A stretch of 64,000 nt of DNA, from the NCBI GenBank assembly GCA_025056215.1, contig JANWWC010000005.1, forward strand, positions 147,419 to 211,418. Direction: 5' to 3'. The position numbers were made by a program, and so were the translations under genes. The notes beneath the pieces are model-generated. The model was not told the DNA's origin. It searched no databases and worked only from the letters and a program-made list of their open reading frames with translations. Shown piece after piece: positions 39,577 through 48,046 of the stretch (its first letter is position 1; each line of letters starts with the position of its first letter). This DNA is from Cytophagales bacterium (GTDB lineage: Bacteria; Bacteroidota; Bacteroidia; Cytophagales; Flammeovirgaceae).

Positions 39577-40023
39577 GATTTTAAATTGTTTAATATTCAA
39601 CCATATCTTAATATTCTGTACAATCTCTCTGAATCTTGATTCTCTTTACTCCTTTTAACGACTTATACTAAAAAAAGTTATGCAATCGTTTGAAATTTTA
39701 ATAATTCTTGTAGAGATCAAAAGTAATAAAATCAAAAATAATTTATTTTTAAATCTTAAATTGAAGTTAAAACATGTGTTTTATAAATAATTTTAAAGCG
39801 ATAAAACAATAAAGTTACTGATTTATAAGGGATTTTATTTCTAATTTTTTATATTTCGATTTTTGTTAACATAAGTAATTTAAATTTTATAAAATTATTT
39901 AATTCGTAAAAATTTAAAATAATACTTCTACAACAATAGCGAAAATTCGCATAACTTCTGATTTGAATAGTCTGGTCTTTTGTTAAAAAATGCAACATTT
40001 TGTTTGCTATTGCGTTTAAGTCA
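39577..40023. other. AT-rich intergenic region
   Basis: About 450 bases with no convincing gene. It is strongly AT-rich and includes a TACTTTTG box on the minus strand (39718-39725) that may serve the mini-ORF. The right end should hold the rnpB promoter, but I could not place one with confidence. The minus-strand frame 39849-40088 runs into rnpB and is not credible. Confidence 0.6.
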
Positions 40024-40374
40024 GATAGCGCAAGTCGGCTTATCGCTTCATAAGAAGAGGAAAGTCCGGGCAACACAGAGTACCGCACTTGCTAACAGCA
40101 AGGCGTTTGGCAACAAACGACAGAAAGTGCCACAGAAAATATACCGCCGATGAGGTAAGGGTGAAAAGGTAGTGTAAGAGACTACCGCGTTCTTGGTGAC
40201 AAGGACGGCACGGCAAACCTTGCGGGTTGAAAGTTCAAATAGGTCGGCTTTGAGGTGACTCGCCTTTGCCGATGGGTGGAACGCTTCATAAACGCAGCAA
40301 TGCGTTTAGTAGATAAATGATAAGCGTCTGCTTTTAAGCAGATAACAGAACCCGGCTTATAGACTTGCGCTTTC
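40024..40374 (+). ncRNA. rnpB: RNase P RNA (bacterial class A)
   Basis: RNase P RNA is the catalytic part of the ribozyme that matures tRNA 5' ends. The P1 helix is AGCGCAAGTC (40027-40036) paired with GACTTGCGCT (40362-40371). The conserved core GAGGAAAGTCCGGGC, the ACAGAAAGTGCCACAGAAA segment, GGTAAGGGTGAAAAGGT and the terminal ACAGAACCCGGCTTATAG are all present in the correct order. Its 3' end meets the end of the convergent RavA-type gene, whose stop codon lies at 40374-40376. Confidence 0.95.
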
Positions 40375-41918
40375 TATTCTTGAATGTTTTCGTAATAAAA
40401 CTTAATTTTTTCTAACCGAAGTCCCTCTGCATGAATTGTATTCATCACATCGTATAAGTTAGCCTCTACGATTTCTGCTAATTCTGAAGGGACGAACAAA
40501 TGACTTCTCAAAGTATGAGCAACAGGAGGAGTATTTTCTTTAAGTTGTTTACGTATTTGCTCGATATACAAAGAGAGTGTTTCAATTTTCTCATTCCAAT
40601 ACTTTTGCAAAATGATATGAGGCTTTTTTTCAATGTAACGTACAGTGTCTGTTTTTTCTGTTTTCATTTCAAACACGTTGCTTTGAGAGTTATGAAAAAT
40701 TTCAATGCGATTTTCAAAGGGAGTGCGTTTGGCTTTGATTTTATAGGTAAGTTTAAAATTCTCGTCATATAATCCGATAGTAGTGAATTCATCTAAGCGA
40801 AGTTGTTCGTATTCATCAGCTTTTACGTATTTTCCATCAAAAAATTTGCTAATATGAAGAATTTCGTAATACTTCTTTTCTACTAAATATAGAATTTCTC
40901 CTACAGTTTTAACAGGAATTCTGCACTCTTTTTTAACTTCTTCTTCGAGTTCGGCAATTTCTTTGCGCAAACTACTTAAATTTAGTGCTACGGAATAGCC
41001 ATGTTTGCGAATGGTTTCTGCTACGATTTCTTGGACGATTTCAATTTGTTTAGTATCTGACCACAAGCAATGTACCATTAGAAAACAATCCATAAGATTT
41101 ACAAATGTCCTTTCGTTCAAAAAGGCAGATGTTCGCAATAATCGGACGATTTTTTTCCAGCGCCTGTCTGAAATCTCAAATGGGCTAATGCCTTGTGACT
41201 TGTAAGTATGGAGTTTATGTTTAACAACTTGAATGACATTAATGACTTCTTCCGGTACAATAACGCGTTGAATGTTTTCATTCCATATTTCCAATTCTTG
41301 ATTAGTAATTTTTAAAGATTCTGGAACAGTGTCTACGTAAACGTCATCTGTAGCCGTAATCATGCTGATAAAATTAGATTTACGACGAATTTCGGTCATC
41401 TCATATCGGACTAAAAACCTATCCCATAGGGCTTCGAGTCCTTCGCCGCGTGTAGGAAGTTCGTTAGATGCTGAAATAATGATTTTGATATCAGTAGCAA
41501 CGTCGGTTTCTCCATTCCGATAAATTTTTTCATTTAAAATCGTAAGAAGAGCGTTTTGAATTGCTGGACCCGCTTTCCAAATTTCATCGAGAAAAACAAT
41601 ATTGGCGCCTGGTAAGTAGCGCTCTGTGAGTCGTTCGTATTTGTCATTATCTTTTAGCTTGCGAATCGAAACAGGTCCAAAAATTTCATCGGGTGTGCTG
41701 AACTTGCTCATTAAATACTCGAACGCTTTTCCATCTTGAAATGCAAATTTGAGTTTGCGCGCTACTAAGCTTTTAGCTACGCCTGGAGGACCTATTAAAA
41801 AAATGCTTTCTCCTGCAATAGCTGTCAAGAGAGCTAATTTTATTACTTCCTCGCGTTCGTAGATACCTTCGCAAAGTTTTTCAATAAGTTGATGTATTCT
41901 TTGGGAGAGTGTTATCAT
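40374..41918 (-). CDS. RavA/MoxR-type AAA+ ATPase (orphan)
   Basis: This 514-residue protein is a MoxR-family AAA+ ATPase of the RavA type. It has Walker A GPPGVAKS (43-50), Walker B NIVFLDEIW (106-114), the sensor 1 SASNELP and an arginine-finger region LWDRFLVRYE. The C-terminal half (about 300-514) is charged and helical and matches the RavA lineage rather than the shorter MoxR. RavA normally works with the VWA-domain protein ViaA, encoded next to it. Here no VWA gene is adjacent: rnpB lies downstream and a 590-base gap upstream. The function is probably chaperone-like, but the target is unknown. Confidence 0.8.
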   Translation of the reverse strand: MITLSQRIHQLIEKLCEGIYEREEVIKLALLTAIAGESIFLIGPPGVAKSLVARKLKFAFQDGKAFEYLMSKFSTPDEIFGPVSIRKLKDNDKYERLTERYLPGANIVFLDEIWKAGPAIQNALLTILNEKIYRNGETDVATDIKIIISASNELPTRGEGLEALWDRFLVRYEMTEIRRKSNFISMITATDDVYVDTVPESLKITNQELEIWNENIQRVIVPEEVINVIQVVKHKLHTYKSQGISPFEISDRRWKKIVRLLRTSAFLNERTFVNLMDCFLMVHCLWSDTKQIEIVQEIVAETIRKHGYSVALNLSSLRKEIAELEEEVKKECRIPVKTVGEILYLVEKKYYEILHISKFFDGKYVKADEYEQLRLDEFTTIGLYDENFKLTYKIKAKRTPFENRIEIFHNSQSNVFEMKTEKTDTVRYIEKKPHIILQKYWNEKIETLSLYIEQIRKQLKENTPPVAHTLRSHLFVPSELAEIVEANLYDVMNTIHAEGLRLEKIKFYYENIQE

Positions 41919-42454
41919 TTAGAGTTTCAATTGAAATTCATCTTTAATAATCTTTTTGTTTGAAAAATTGTTAAAAAACGTTTTCATAAATCATATAACT
42001 GATTTTGCCATAAAACTTTAACCAATTGCATTCTTCTTTTAAATTGCAATACAATTATACCTTTAACAGTGCCAAAGGGTCGAGAAGAAGTAAAAGTAAA
42101 ATTGTCGCTGTTTACATTAAAATTTTTGGTATAAACATAAAGAATAGATGCCTACCAATTTTGAATTGTATTAAAACATTAGTGGCGGTCTTGAGTGCGT
42201 TCTAAACATTAAATCGCTTAAATTCTAAAAAGTCGGAATATGTCCATTCTAAGATGGGACCCCCATTGCAAAGATATTCCCACTTGTGTTTTATACTTTT
42301 CGATATATTGTTTATCGGTGGAATTGAATTGACTCGTCATTGCTTAAACAATCTTAGTATAAGCAATAATACAAAATCTTTGGTATATTATGAAATTTTA
42401 GCTTTCCCCCATAATTCTATTTTTGAATTAAACTGTCGCATGTTTTTTTACAAG
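41919..42454. other. Non-coding AT-rich gap
   Basis: No gene is convincing in these 536 bases. A 76-residue frame (42254-42484, plus strand) lacks recognisable features and its tail runs through the Hsp20 terminator. The inverted pair AATACAATT (42048-42056) and AATTGTATT (42164-42172) is probably chance in AT-rich DNA. It could be the remains of a lost gene, for example viaA, but no coding similarity was seen. Confidence 0.5.
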
Positions 42455-42486
42455 TCAAAAAGCCTACAAGTTTTATACTTGTAGGC
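42455..42486 (-). terminator. Rho-independent terminator of the Hsp20 gene
   Basis: GCCTACAAG (42462-42470) pairs perfectly with CTTGTAGGC (42478-42486). On the minus strand the hairpin is followed by TTTTT, 23 bases after the Hsp20 stop codon. Confidence 0.85.
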
Positions 42487-42509
42487 GAATAAACTGGCAA
42501 TTATTTCTT

Positions 42510-42950
42510 TTATGATTCAATAGCAATAGTTCTTTTTTTAGTGCTATCTGTAGATGCAGTTTTAGGAATAGAAATTTTCAAAATGCCGTTCTTGTATTCA
42601 GCTTTGATTTTTTCAGTTTCTACATTCTCTGGAAGTACGACCTGGCGAGAAAAAGATGAAAAATTAAATTCTTTTTTAGTATACTTATCTGTTTTTTCTT
42701 CTTTTTCTTCTTTTTTTTCGCTTGAAATAGTCAAATAACGGTTTTCTTTTAATTCGATTTTAAAGTCATCTTTTGAAAAACCAGGTGCTGCCAATTCTAG
42801 CTCATAGCTCTTATCTTTTTCACTGATGTTGAGTGCAGGAATGCTTGTTCCTAACTGAGCTACTTTAAAAAAGTCTTTGCTGAAAAAGTCGTCAAAGAAC
42901 GAATTGATTGATGGGAAAAGTGAATCGTCATTCCATTTGATGAGTGCCAT
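42510..42950 (-). CDS. Hsp20/alpha-crystallin small heat-shock protein
   Basis: This small ATP-independent chaperone holds unfolding proteins for refolding. The protein has the alpha-crystallin domain at about residues 40-130, with ELAAPGFSKDDFKIELKENRYLTIS, FSRQVVLPENVE and the final AEYKNGILKISIPK. The C-terminal IxI-type motif appears as TIAIES. I place the start at ATG 42948-42950 (MALIKWND, 146 residues), because relatives begin there; an in-frame ATG four codons upstream also exists. A TAnnTTTG box (TACTTTTG, 42997-43004) lies upstream and a strong terminator downstream, so it is monocistronic. No CIRCE-like dyad was seen. Confidence 0.92.
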   Translation of the reverse strand: MALIKWNDDSLFPSINSFFDDFFSKDFFKVAQLGTSIPALNISEKDKSYELELAAPGFSKDDFKIELKENRYLTISSEKKEEKEEKTDKYTKKEFNFSSFSRQVVLPENVETEKIKAEYKNGILKISIPKTASTDSTKKRTIAIES

Positions 42951-42996
42951 AGTTGTAAACAATTTAAAGGTGAAACCATAGTTTGCTAGTGTAATT

Positions 42997-43004
42997 CAAA
43001 AGTA
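42997..43004 (-). promoter_or_regulatory. Putative -7 box for the Hsp20 gene
   Basis: On the minus strand TACTTTTG matches TAnnTTTG, 47 bases before the chosen start. The nearest upstream TTTG is 26 bases away. Confidence 0.4.
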
Positions 43005-43216
43005 GCAACTCATTTCGAAAAATAGAATGACAAAAATCATCTGCTACAAAGTTTTTTGTATTGAATAGTAATGAAAAAGATGCTACCATCTAAAATTTAC
43101 AAAAAATCAATAAATTCTTAAAAGAATCCTGATAAAATACAAAGAAATTTGTGGAAGAAGTAGCGCAACTTTTTGAAATTACAGATTATTAAGAGCTTAA
43201 AAAAAGCTTCATAACA

Positions 43217-44122
43217 ATGAATAGAAGGGATTTTATACAAAAAACATGTTTTCTCTCAACAGGGCTTTATTGGAATGCGTTGCCTGAAGCCCTTTCTGAT
43301 TCATCCATTAAACTTACTATTTTGCATACTAACGACACGCATTCGCGCATTGATCCTTTCCCTTCTCATCATCATAAATATCCTAATATGGGAGGGGTAG
43401 CTAAGCGCTCTTCTTTGATTGAGAAGATTCGCAAGGAAGAAAAAAATGTGCTTTTGCTTGATGCGGGAGACTTTTTTCAAGGGACTCCTTATTTTAATTT
43501 TTTTCACGGCGAGGTAGAAATTAAAGCTTTATCTGCACTTGGTTATGATGTAGTAACTTTAGGCAACCACGATTTTGATGCAGGCCTTTCAGGGCTCATC
43601 AGGCAGTTACCTCATGCTAACTTTCAAATAGTTTCGGCTAATTATGTGTTTGAAGAACAGGAACTTAAGCAGAAAGTTAAGCCTTATGTTATTATCAATA
43701 AAGATAAATTGCGCATCGGGATTTTTGGACTTGGAGTAAAACTAGAAGGATTAGTGCCTGCTAAGTTTTTTGCTAATACGAAGTATATCGAACCTGTAGA
43801 AATCGCGAAAGAACTCGTTCAAGAATTAAAAAACAAAAAAGTAGATTATATTATTTGCCTTTCACATTTGGGCTTGGAATATGAATACGAGCGCATTTGC
43901 GATAAACAACTCGCTACGCTTGTAGAAGGGATCGACCTGATTATTGGCGGACATACTCATACCTTCTTAAAAGAACCTCTGGTTGTCACTCACCCGATTT
44001 CAGGACACCAGACCGTAATTTGCCAAGTGGGATTTGCAGGGATTTGGTTGGGAAGAATTGATATTAGGTTTGAAACTACAAGAAAGAAGAGAATAGCGAC
44101 ATCTCATATTACTGTCATCTAG
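43217..44122 (+). CDS. UshA-type metallophosphatase, catalytic domain only
   Basis: This 301-residue protein has the calcineurin-like phosphoesterase motifs of the 5'-nucleotidase family: LHTNDTHSRI (residues about 35-44), DAGDFFQGTP, LGNHDFDAG and GGHTHTF. It begins MNRRDFIQKT, a twin-arginine-like start with a short hydrophobic stretch, so it is probably exported to the periplasm. The UshA C-terminal substrate domain is absent. In many Bacteroidota this N-terminal domain protein is encoded next to a separate C-terminal domain protein, but here no such neighbour is present. The substrate, probably nucleotides, is therefore uncertain. Confidence 0.85.
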   Translation: MNRRDFIQKTCFLSTGLYWNALPEALSDSSIKLTILHTNDTHSRIDPFPSHHHKYPNMGGVAKRSSLIEKIRKEEKNVLLLDAGDFFQGTPYFNFFHGEVEIKALSALGYDVVTLGNHDFDAGLSGLIRQLPHANFQIVSANYVFEEQELKQKVKPYVIINKDKLRIGIFGLGVKLEGLVPAKFFANTKYIEPVEIAKELVQELKNKKVDYIICLSHLGLEYEYERICDKQLATLVEGIDLIIGGHTHTFLKEPLVVTHPISGHQTVICQVGFAGIWLGRIDIRFETTRKKRIATSHITVI

Positions 44123-44462
44123 CAAAAATTATACCAAAAAAATGAATGATTTCTTCATCTAAGCGAAAAGTAGCAACCATAACTTTTTGATTTTCAGTTT
44201 TTTTATTTCTTCTTTTTTTAATAAATTGTTGAAAATCAATTTTTTGGATAAAAAGGTCAAAATTTCGTTTTGAAAAATTATTCTTCATAATTCTTTTAAA
44301 GAAGAAATAAATTCTTCATGTTTGTTGCAGAAATTTGATGTTTCAAGATTTAAAAGAATCATAGAGAAAGGCTAAAATTTGTTTTCGAGTTAATAATGCT
44401 AAAAGATTTTTATAAGGTTCCGAAAAAAATCGGGGTGGTGCTTTATTGAAAATATTAAAAGT
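44123..44462. other. AT-rich region upstream of dnaA
   Basis: These 340 bases contain no gene and should hold the dnaA promoter. A near-consensus TAAAATTTG occurs at about 44373, but its spacing differs from TAnnTTTG by one base. I saw no TTATCCACA-type DnaA boxes, so there is no visible replication origin here. Confidence 0.5.
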
Positions 44463-45905
44463 ATGCAAACAACTATTGCAAACCAACAAGCAGAACTTGT
44501 TTGGGCTAAATGTCTTGACTTTATTCGAGAGTATCTTCCTGAAGATGCTTTTAAAACGTGGTTTTTACCAATTCGTCCTATCCAGTTGGAAGGACAGACG
44601 CTTACAATTGAGTTACCGAATCATTATTTTTATGAATGGATAGAAGAATATTATTTGCTTCCTCTTCGCAAGGCATTGCATAAATATGTAGGAGAACAAG
44701 CAAAACTTGAGTATGCGATTATTGTTGATAAAGAAAACGAGTTTGAAGGGAAATTAGTATTAGAAAACCAAAAATCTGTTTCTAATAAAGCAACAAGAAC
44801 GATTTCTCACCCCATAGAAGCGCTTAGAAATCAAATAGAAGGCTCTGACGAATTCGATTCACAACTTAACTGCCATTTTACATTTGACAATTTTGTAGAA
44901 AGCTCTTGTAATGAATTTGCGTTAGGTGTAGGAAAAAAAATTGCTGATTACCCTGGAATACGCACTTTTAATCCTTTTTTAATTTTTGGAAAGGTTGGTG
45001 TCGGGAAAACACATTTAGCTCATGCAATAGGAAACGAGATTAAAAGAAAAAATCCAAAAGCAAAAGTGTTTCAAGTAAATTGCGAACAGTTTATTTCGAA
45101 TTTTGTGGAAGCAGTTAGAGAAGAAAATCAGCTCAAAAATGGAGCAGTAAAATCGTTTACAGATTTTTACATGCAGTTAGACGTATTGATTCTCGATGAT
45201 ATTCAATTCATGAGCAAAAAAGAAAAAACACAAGATAACTTTTTTAACATTTTTAATCATCTCCATTTGCTTAATAAACAGATTATTCTAACCAGCGATT
45301 GCGCTCCTAAAAACATTGAGGGCTTTAAAGAAAGATTACTTTCTCGTTTGAAGTACGGAGTTCATGCCGAGATTCATCCTCCGGATTTTAACTTCCGACA
45401 AAAGTGGCTAAATCGTGCTTGCAAAACGCAAGGACTTCCACTCTCAGAGAGTATGATTGATTATATTGCAAAAGAAAATTTTTCGTGTGTGCGCGAATTA
45501 GAAGGTGTCTTAATGTCGATTTTGGCACAACATTCTATTATGAAGAGGTCTCTTACGCTCGAACTAATTCAGGAAGTGATTCACAATCAGATTTCAATTC
45601 AAGAAAGAGAGATTTCTATTCCAGCAATTTTAAGTAAAGTATCCAAAAGTTTTCAGGTAACCATAGAAGATATTCAATCTAAATCAAAAATCCGCGACGT
45701 AACTGAAGCAAGGCAAGTAGCGATGTATTTTGCTAAAAATTATACAAATCTACCTGTAAAAACTATCGCGCAAGAGCTTGGTAAACGAGATCACTCTGCT
45801 GTAAGTCATGCTGTTAAGGCAGTGGCTGAAAAACTTAAGCAAAATGCTTCCTTCAGAGCCAAATTAGAAGAGATCGCATCTCAATTTAAAGTTCAACTTG
45901 TGTAA
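44463..45905 (+). CDS. dnaA: Chromosomal replication initiator DnaA
   Basis: DnaA binds DnaA boxes at the origin and opens the duplex. The 480-residue protein has domain I (about 1-90), a linker, and the AAA+ domain with Walker A GKVGVGKTH (about 176-184) and Walker B LILDDIQFM. The C-terminal DNA-binding domain carries the signature KRDHSAVSHAVKAV. The start at 44463 gives the usual N-terminus. It is not linked to dnaN, recF or gyrB, which lies 18 kb away. A weak hairpin (TAAACT/AGTTTA, about 45903-45928) followed by T-rich sequence may end the transcript before aguA. Confidence 0.97.
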   Translation: MQTTIANQQAELVWAKCLDFIREYLPEDAFKTWFLPIRPIQLEGQTLTIELPNHYFYEWIEEYYLLPLRKALHKYVGEQAKLEYAIIVDKENEFEGKLVLENQKSVSNKATRTISHPIEALRNQIEGSDEFDSQLNCHFTFDNFVESSCNEFALGVGKKIADYPGIRTFNPFLIFGKVGVGKTHLAHAIGNEIKRKNPKAKVFQVNCEQFISNFVEAVREENQLKNGAVKSFTDFYMQLDVLILDDIQFMSKKEKTQDNFFNIFNHLHLLNKQIILTSDCAPKNIEGFKERLLSRLKYGVHAEIHPPDFNFRQKWLNRACKTQGLPLSESMIDYIAKENFSCVRELEGVLMSILAQHSIMKRSLTLELIQEVIHNQISIQEREISIPAILSKVSKSFQVTIEDIQSKSKIRDVTEARQVAMYFAKNYTNLPVKTIAQELGKRDHSAVSHAVKAVAEKLKQNASFRAKLEEIASQFKVQLV

Positions 45906-45983
45906 ACTTACAAAAAGTGGAGTTTATTTTTCTTTTTCATCTCCGAATGGTAATATAGTGTTGAAATTGAAAATTCTATTTCC

Positions 45984-47021
45984 ATGAGAAGACTACCAGC
46001 CGAATGGGAAGCGCAGAGTGCTATTCAGATAACATGGCCTCACCCTGAAACAGATTGGGCACACGATTTGCATGAAGTTACAAATTGTTATCTGGAAATT
46101 GCTCGCCATATCAGCGATTGGCAAAGGTTGCTTATTGCTTGCCATGATGCTGAACTGGTGCGGGGACTTCTCGAAAAAAAAGGATGTGACTTAGATAATA
46201 TCGTTTTTTGTGAAGTAAAATCGAACGACACGTGGGTGAGAGATTATGGTGCACTTACTATCTTGGAAAATGAGAAGCCTGTCTTGCTGGATTTTATTTT
46301 CAATGGTTGGGGGCAAAAGTATGAAGCAGAGCTCGATAATCTCATTACTCAACAACTCGATGAGCAAGGAATTTTTGGCAAAACCCCAATGAGAACTGTA
46401 AATTTTGTCTTAGAAGGAGGAGCTATTGAAACTGATGGACAAGGAACTCTTTTAGCTACTGAAAAAAGCATGCTCTCCTCTAACAGAAATCCTATGTATA
46501 CCAAAAAACAAATCGAAGATTTTCTTAAACAACAATTTGGCTTTAAACGAATCCTTTGGCTTTCTCATGGAGAACTGCTCGGCGACGATACAGACGCACA
46601 CATTGATACGCTCGCTCGTTTTGCTGATGTCGATACCATACTATATGTAAAATGTAATGATGAGGACGATGAACATTATGAACCATTGAAGAAAATGGAA
46701 GAAGAACTTCAAAGCTTCAAAACTCTCGCGGGCAAGCCCTATAGGCTTATTCCTTTGCCACTGCCTTCTCCTATTTACGGAACAGCACCCGACGGAATGC
46801 CTTATCGCTTACCAGCAACTTATGCAAATTTTTTGATTACGAATAATCAAGTACTCGTCCCTATTTATAATGTAAAACAGGATGCTGAAGCCCTTAAAAT
46901 TATTGCTCAAGCATTTCCAGACCGTAAAGTAATAGGAATTAATTGTTTGCCACTTATTAAACAACACGGTTCTCTCCATTGTATTACAATGCAGTATCCT
47001 AAAGGTGTGACAATTCGATGA
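45984..47021 (+). CDS. aguA: Agmatine deiminase (peptidylarginine deiminase family)
   Basis: This enzyme hydrolyses agmatine to N-carbamoylputrescine and ammonia, in one route to putrescine. The 345-residue protein has WPHPETDW at the start, WVRDYGAL (catalytic Asp), LEGGAIETDGQG, HIDTLARF (catalytic His) and the C-terminal SLHCITMQYP with the nucleophilic cysteine (about Cys333). All catalytic elements are present. Its stop codon overlaps the nadK ATG by 4 bases, so the two are translationally coupled. No aguB is adjacent, so the next step must be encoded elsewhere. Confidence 0.92.
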   Translation: MRRLPAEWEAQSAIQITWPHPETDWAHDLHEVTNCYLEIARHISDWQRLLIACHDAELVRGLLEKKGCDLDNIVFCEVKSNDTWVRDYGALTILENEKPVLLDFIFNGWGQKYEAELDNLITQQLDEQGIFGKTPMRTVNFVLEGGAIETDGQGTLLATEKSMLSSNRNPMYTKKQIEDFLKQQFGFKRILWLSHGELLGDDTDAHIDTLARFADVDTILYVKCNDEDDEHYEPLKKMEEELQSFKTLAGKPYRLIPLPLPSPIYGTAPDGMPYRLPATYANFLITNNQVLVPIYNVKQDAEALKIIAQAFPDRKVIGINCLPLIKQHGSLHCITMQYPKGVTIR

Positions 47022-47893
47022 AAATTGGGATTCACAGCCGTTTTTTTGCGCAAGAAAAACTTGTTCATTTCAAAACGCTTCTTAAGCAACTCACAGAAAT
47101 GGGCACGCAACTTTGGATAACGCCCAACCTAATTAAACATTTGGAAAGTATGAATTTTCGGATAGAAAACTATGTCTCTCTTACTCACCAAAAAAAACTA
47201 AAAGAACTGGATTATATGCTTAGCATTGGGGGAGATGGTTCTTTACTTGAAACGGTAACTTATGTGAAGGACAGTGGCGTACCTATTTTAGGAGTAAATC
47301 TAGGAACAATGGGTTTTTTAGCTACTATTTCTCCTAAGCAAATATCCGAATCTCTTGTTAAGCTTTTTGAAAAAAGATATACAATAGAGCACAGAACTCT
47401 AATTCAAGTAGAATCGAACTATCGAGTATTTAAAAATCTCAACTTTGGGCTCAACGAATTTGCTATCTTAAAAAGAGATACTTCCTCTATGATTACTGTG
47501 CACACACATATCAACGGAATGTATCTCACCTCTTATTGGGCTGATGGACTTATCGTTTCGACGCCTACAGGTTCTACAGGATATTGTTTGAGTGTAGGAG
47601 GACCTGTAGTGACTCCTGAATCAAAAAGTTTTGTAGTTGCACCTGTTAGCCCTCACAATCTCAATATGCGTCCTTTGGTAGTATCTGACGATTCAGTTTT
47701 GAATTTTGAAATTGAAGGAAGAGGTAAGAAATTCTTGATATCGCTTGATTCTCGCTCCAAAGTAGTAGATGCTTCAATACGCTTACAAGTGCAGAAATGT
47801 CCTTTTTTAGTAAAGCTAATTCGTTTAGAGGGAGATAATTTTTTTAATACGCTCAAACACAAACTTAACTGGGGTCTTGATACGCGTAATTAA
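47018..47893 (+). CDS. nadK: NAD kinase
   Basis: NadK phosphorylates NAD to NADP in the cytosol. The 291-residue protein carries the GGDG motif (residues 71-74, in SIGGDGSLLETV), LGVNLGTMGFLA, GLNEFAIL and STPTGSTGY. These are the characteristic nucleotide-binding elements. It overlaps aguA by 4 bases, an arrangement with no obvious metabolic link. A short intergenic region follows, with a promoter for the next gene beginning about 48 bases later. Confidence 0.95.
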   Translation: MKIGIHSRFFAQEKLVHFKTLLKQLTEMGTQLWITPNLIKHLESMNFRIENYVSLTHQKKLKELDYMLSIGGDGSLLETVTYVKDSGVPILGVNLGTMGFLATISPKQISESLVKLFEKRYTIEHRTLIQVESNYRVFKNLNFGLNEFAILKRDTSSMITVHTHINGMYLTSYWADGLIVSTPTGSTGYCLSVGGPVVTPESKSFVVAPVSPHNLNMRPLVVSDDSVLNFEIEGRGKKFLISLDSRSKVVDASIRLQVQKCPFLVKLIRLEGDNFFNTLKHKLNWGLDTRN

Positions 47894-47940
47894 CTTTTTT
47901 CAGGGTTAATGTATGACATGAAAATCTTGAAAAAAATTTT

Positions 47941-47968
47941 TTGTTTTCAATTTAATTTCGTAGCTTTG
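47941..47968 (+). promoter_or_regulatory. Promoter of the outer-membrane barrel (DUF6089-like) gene
   Basis: TTG (47941-47943), a 17-base spacer and TAGCTTTG (47961-47968) match the Bacteroidota consensus. Transcription would start near 47975, which lies inside the longest open frame. It therefore supports the later ATG at 48047 as the real start. Confidence 0.7.
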
Positions 47969-48046
47969 AGAAACTTAGCTCGATTTTTGCAGTATACTTT
48001 GAACAAAGAAACTATTAAACGAATACAACTTATAAACTTAATTGTG

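Noticed and set aside
39849..40088. 79-residue minus-strand frame
   Set aside because: It overlaps the 5' end of rnpB and AT-rich sequence and has no family resemblance.
42048..42172. Inverted pair AATACAATT/AATTGTATT
   Set aside because: The arms are short, AT-only in character and 107 bases apart, so chance is the best explanation.
42254..42484. 76-residue plus-strand frame upstream of the Hsp20 terminator
   Set aside because: The composition is not protein-like, no start signal is seen, and the frame runs through a strong minus-strand terminator.
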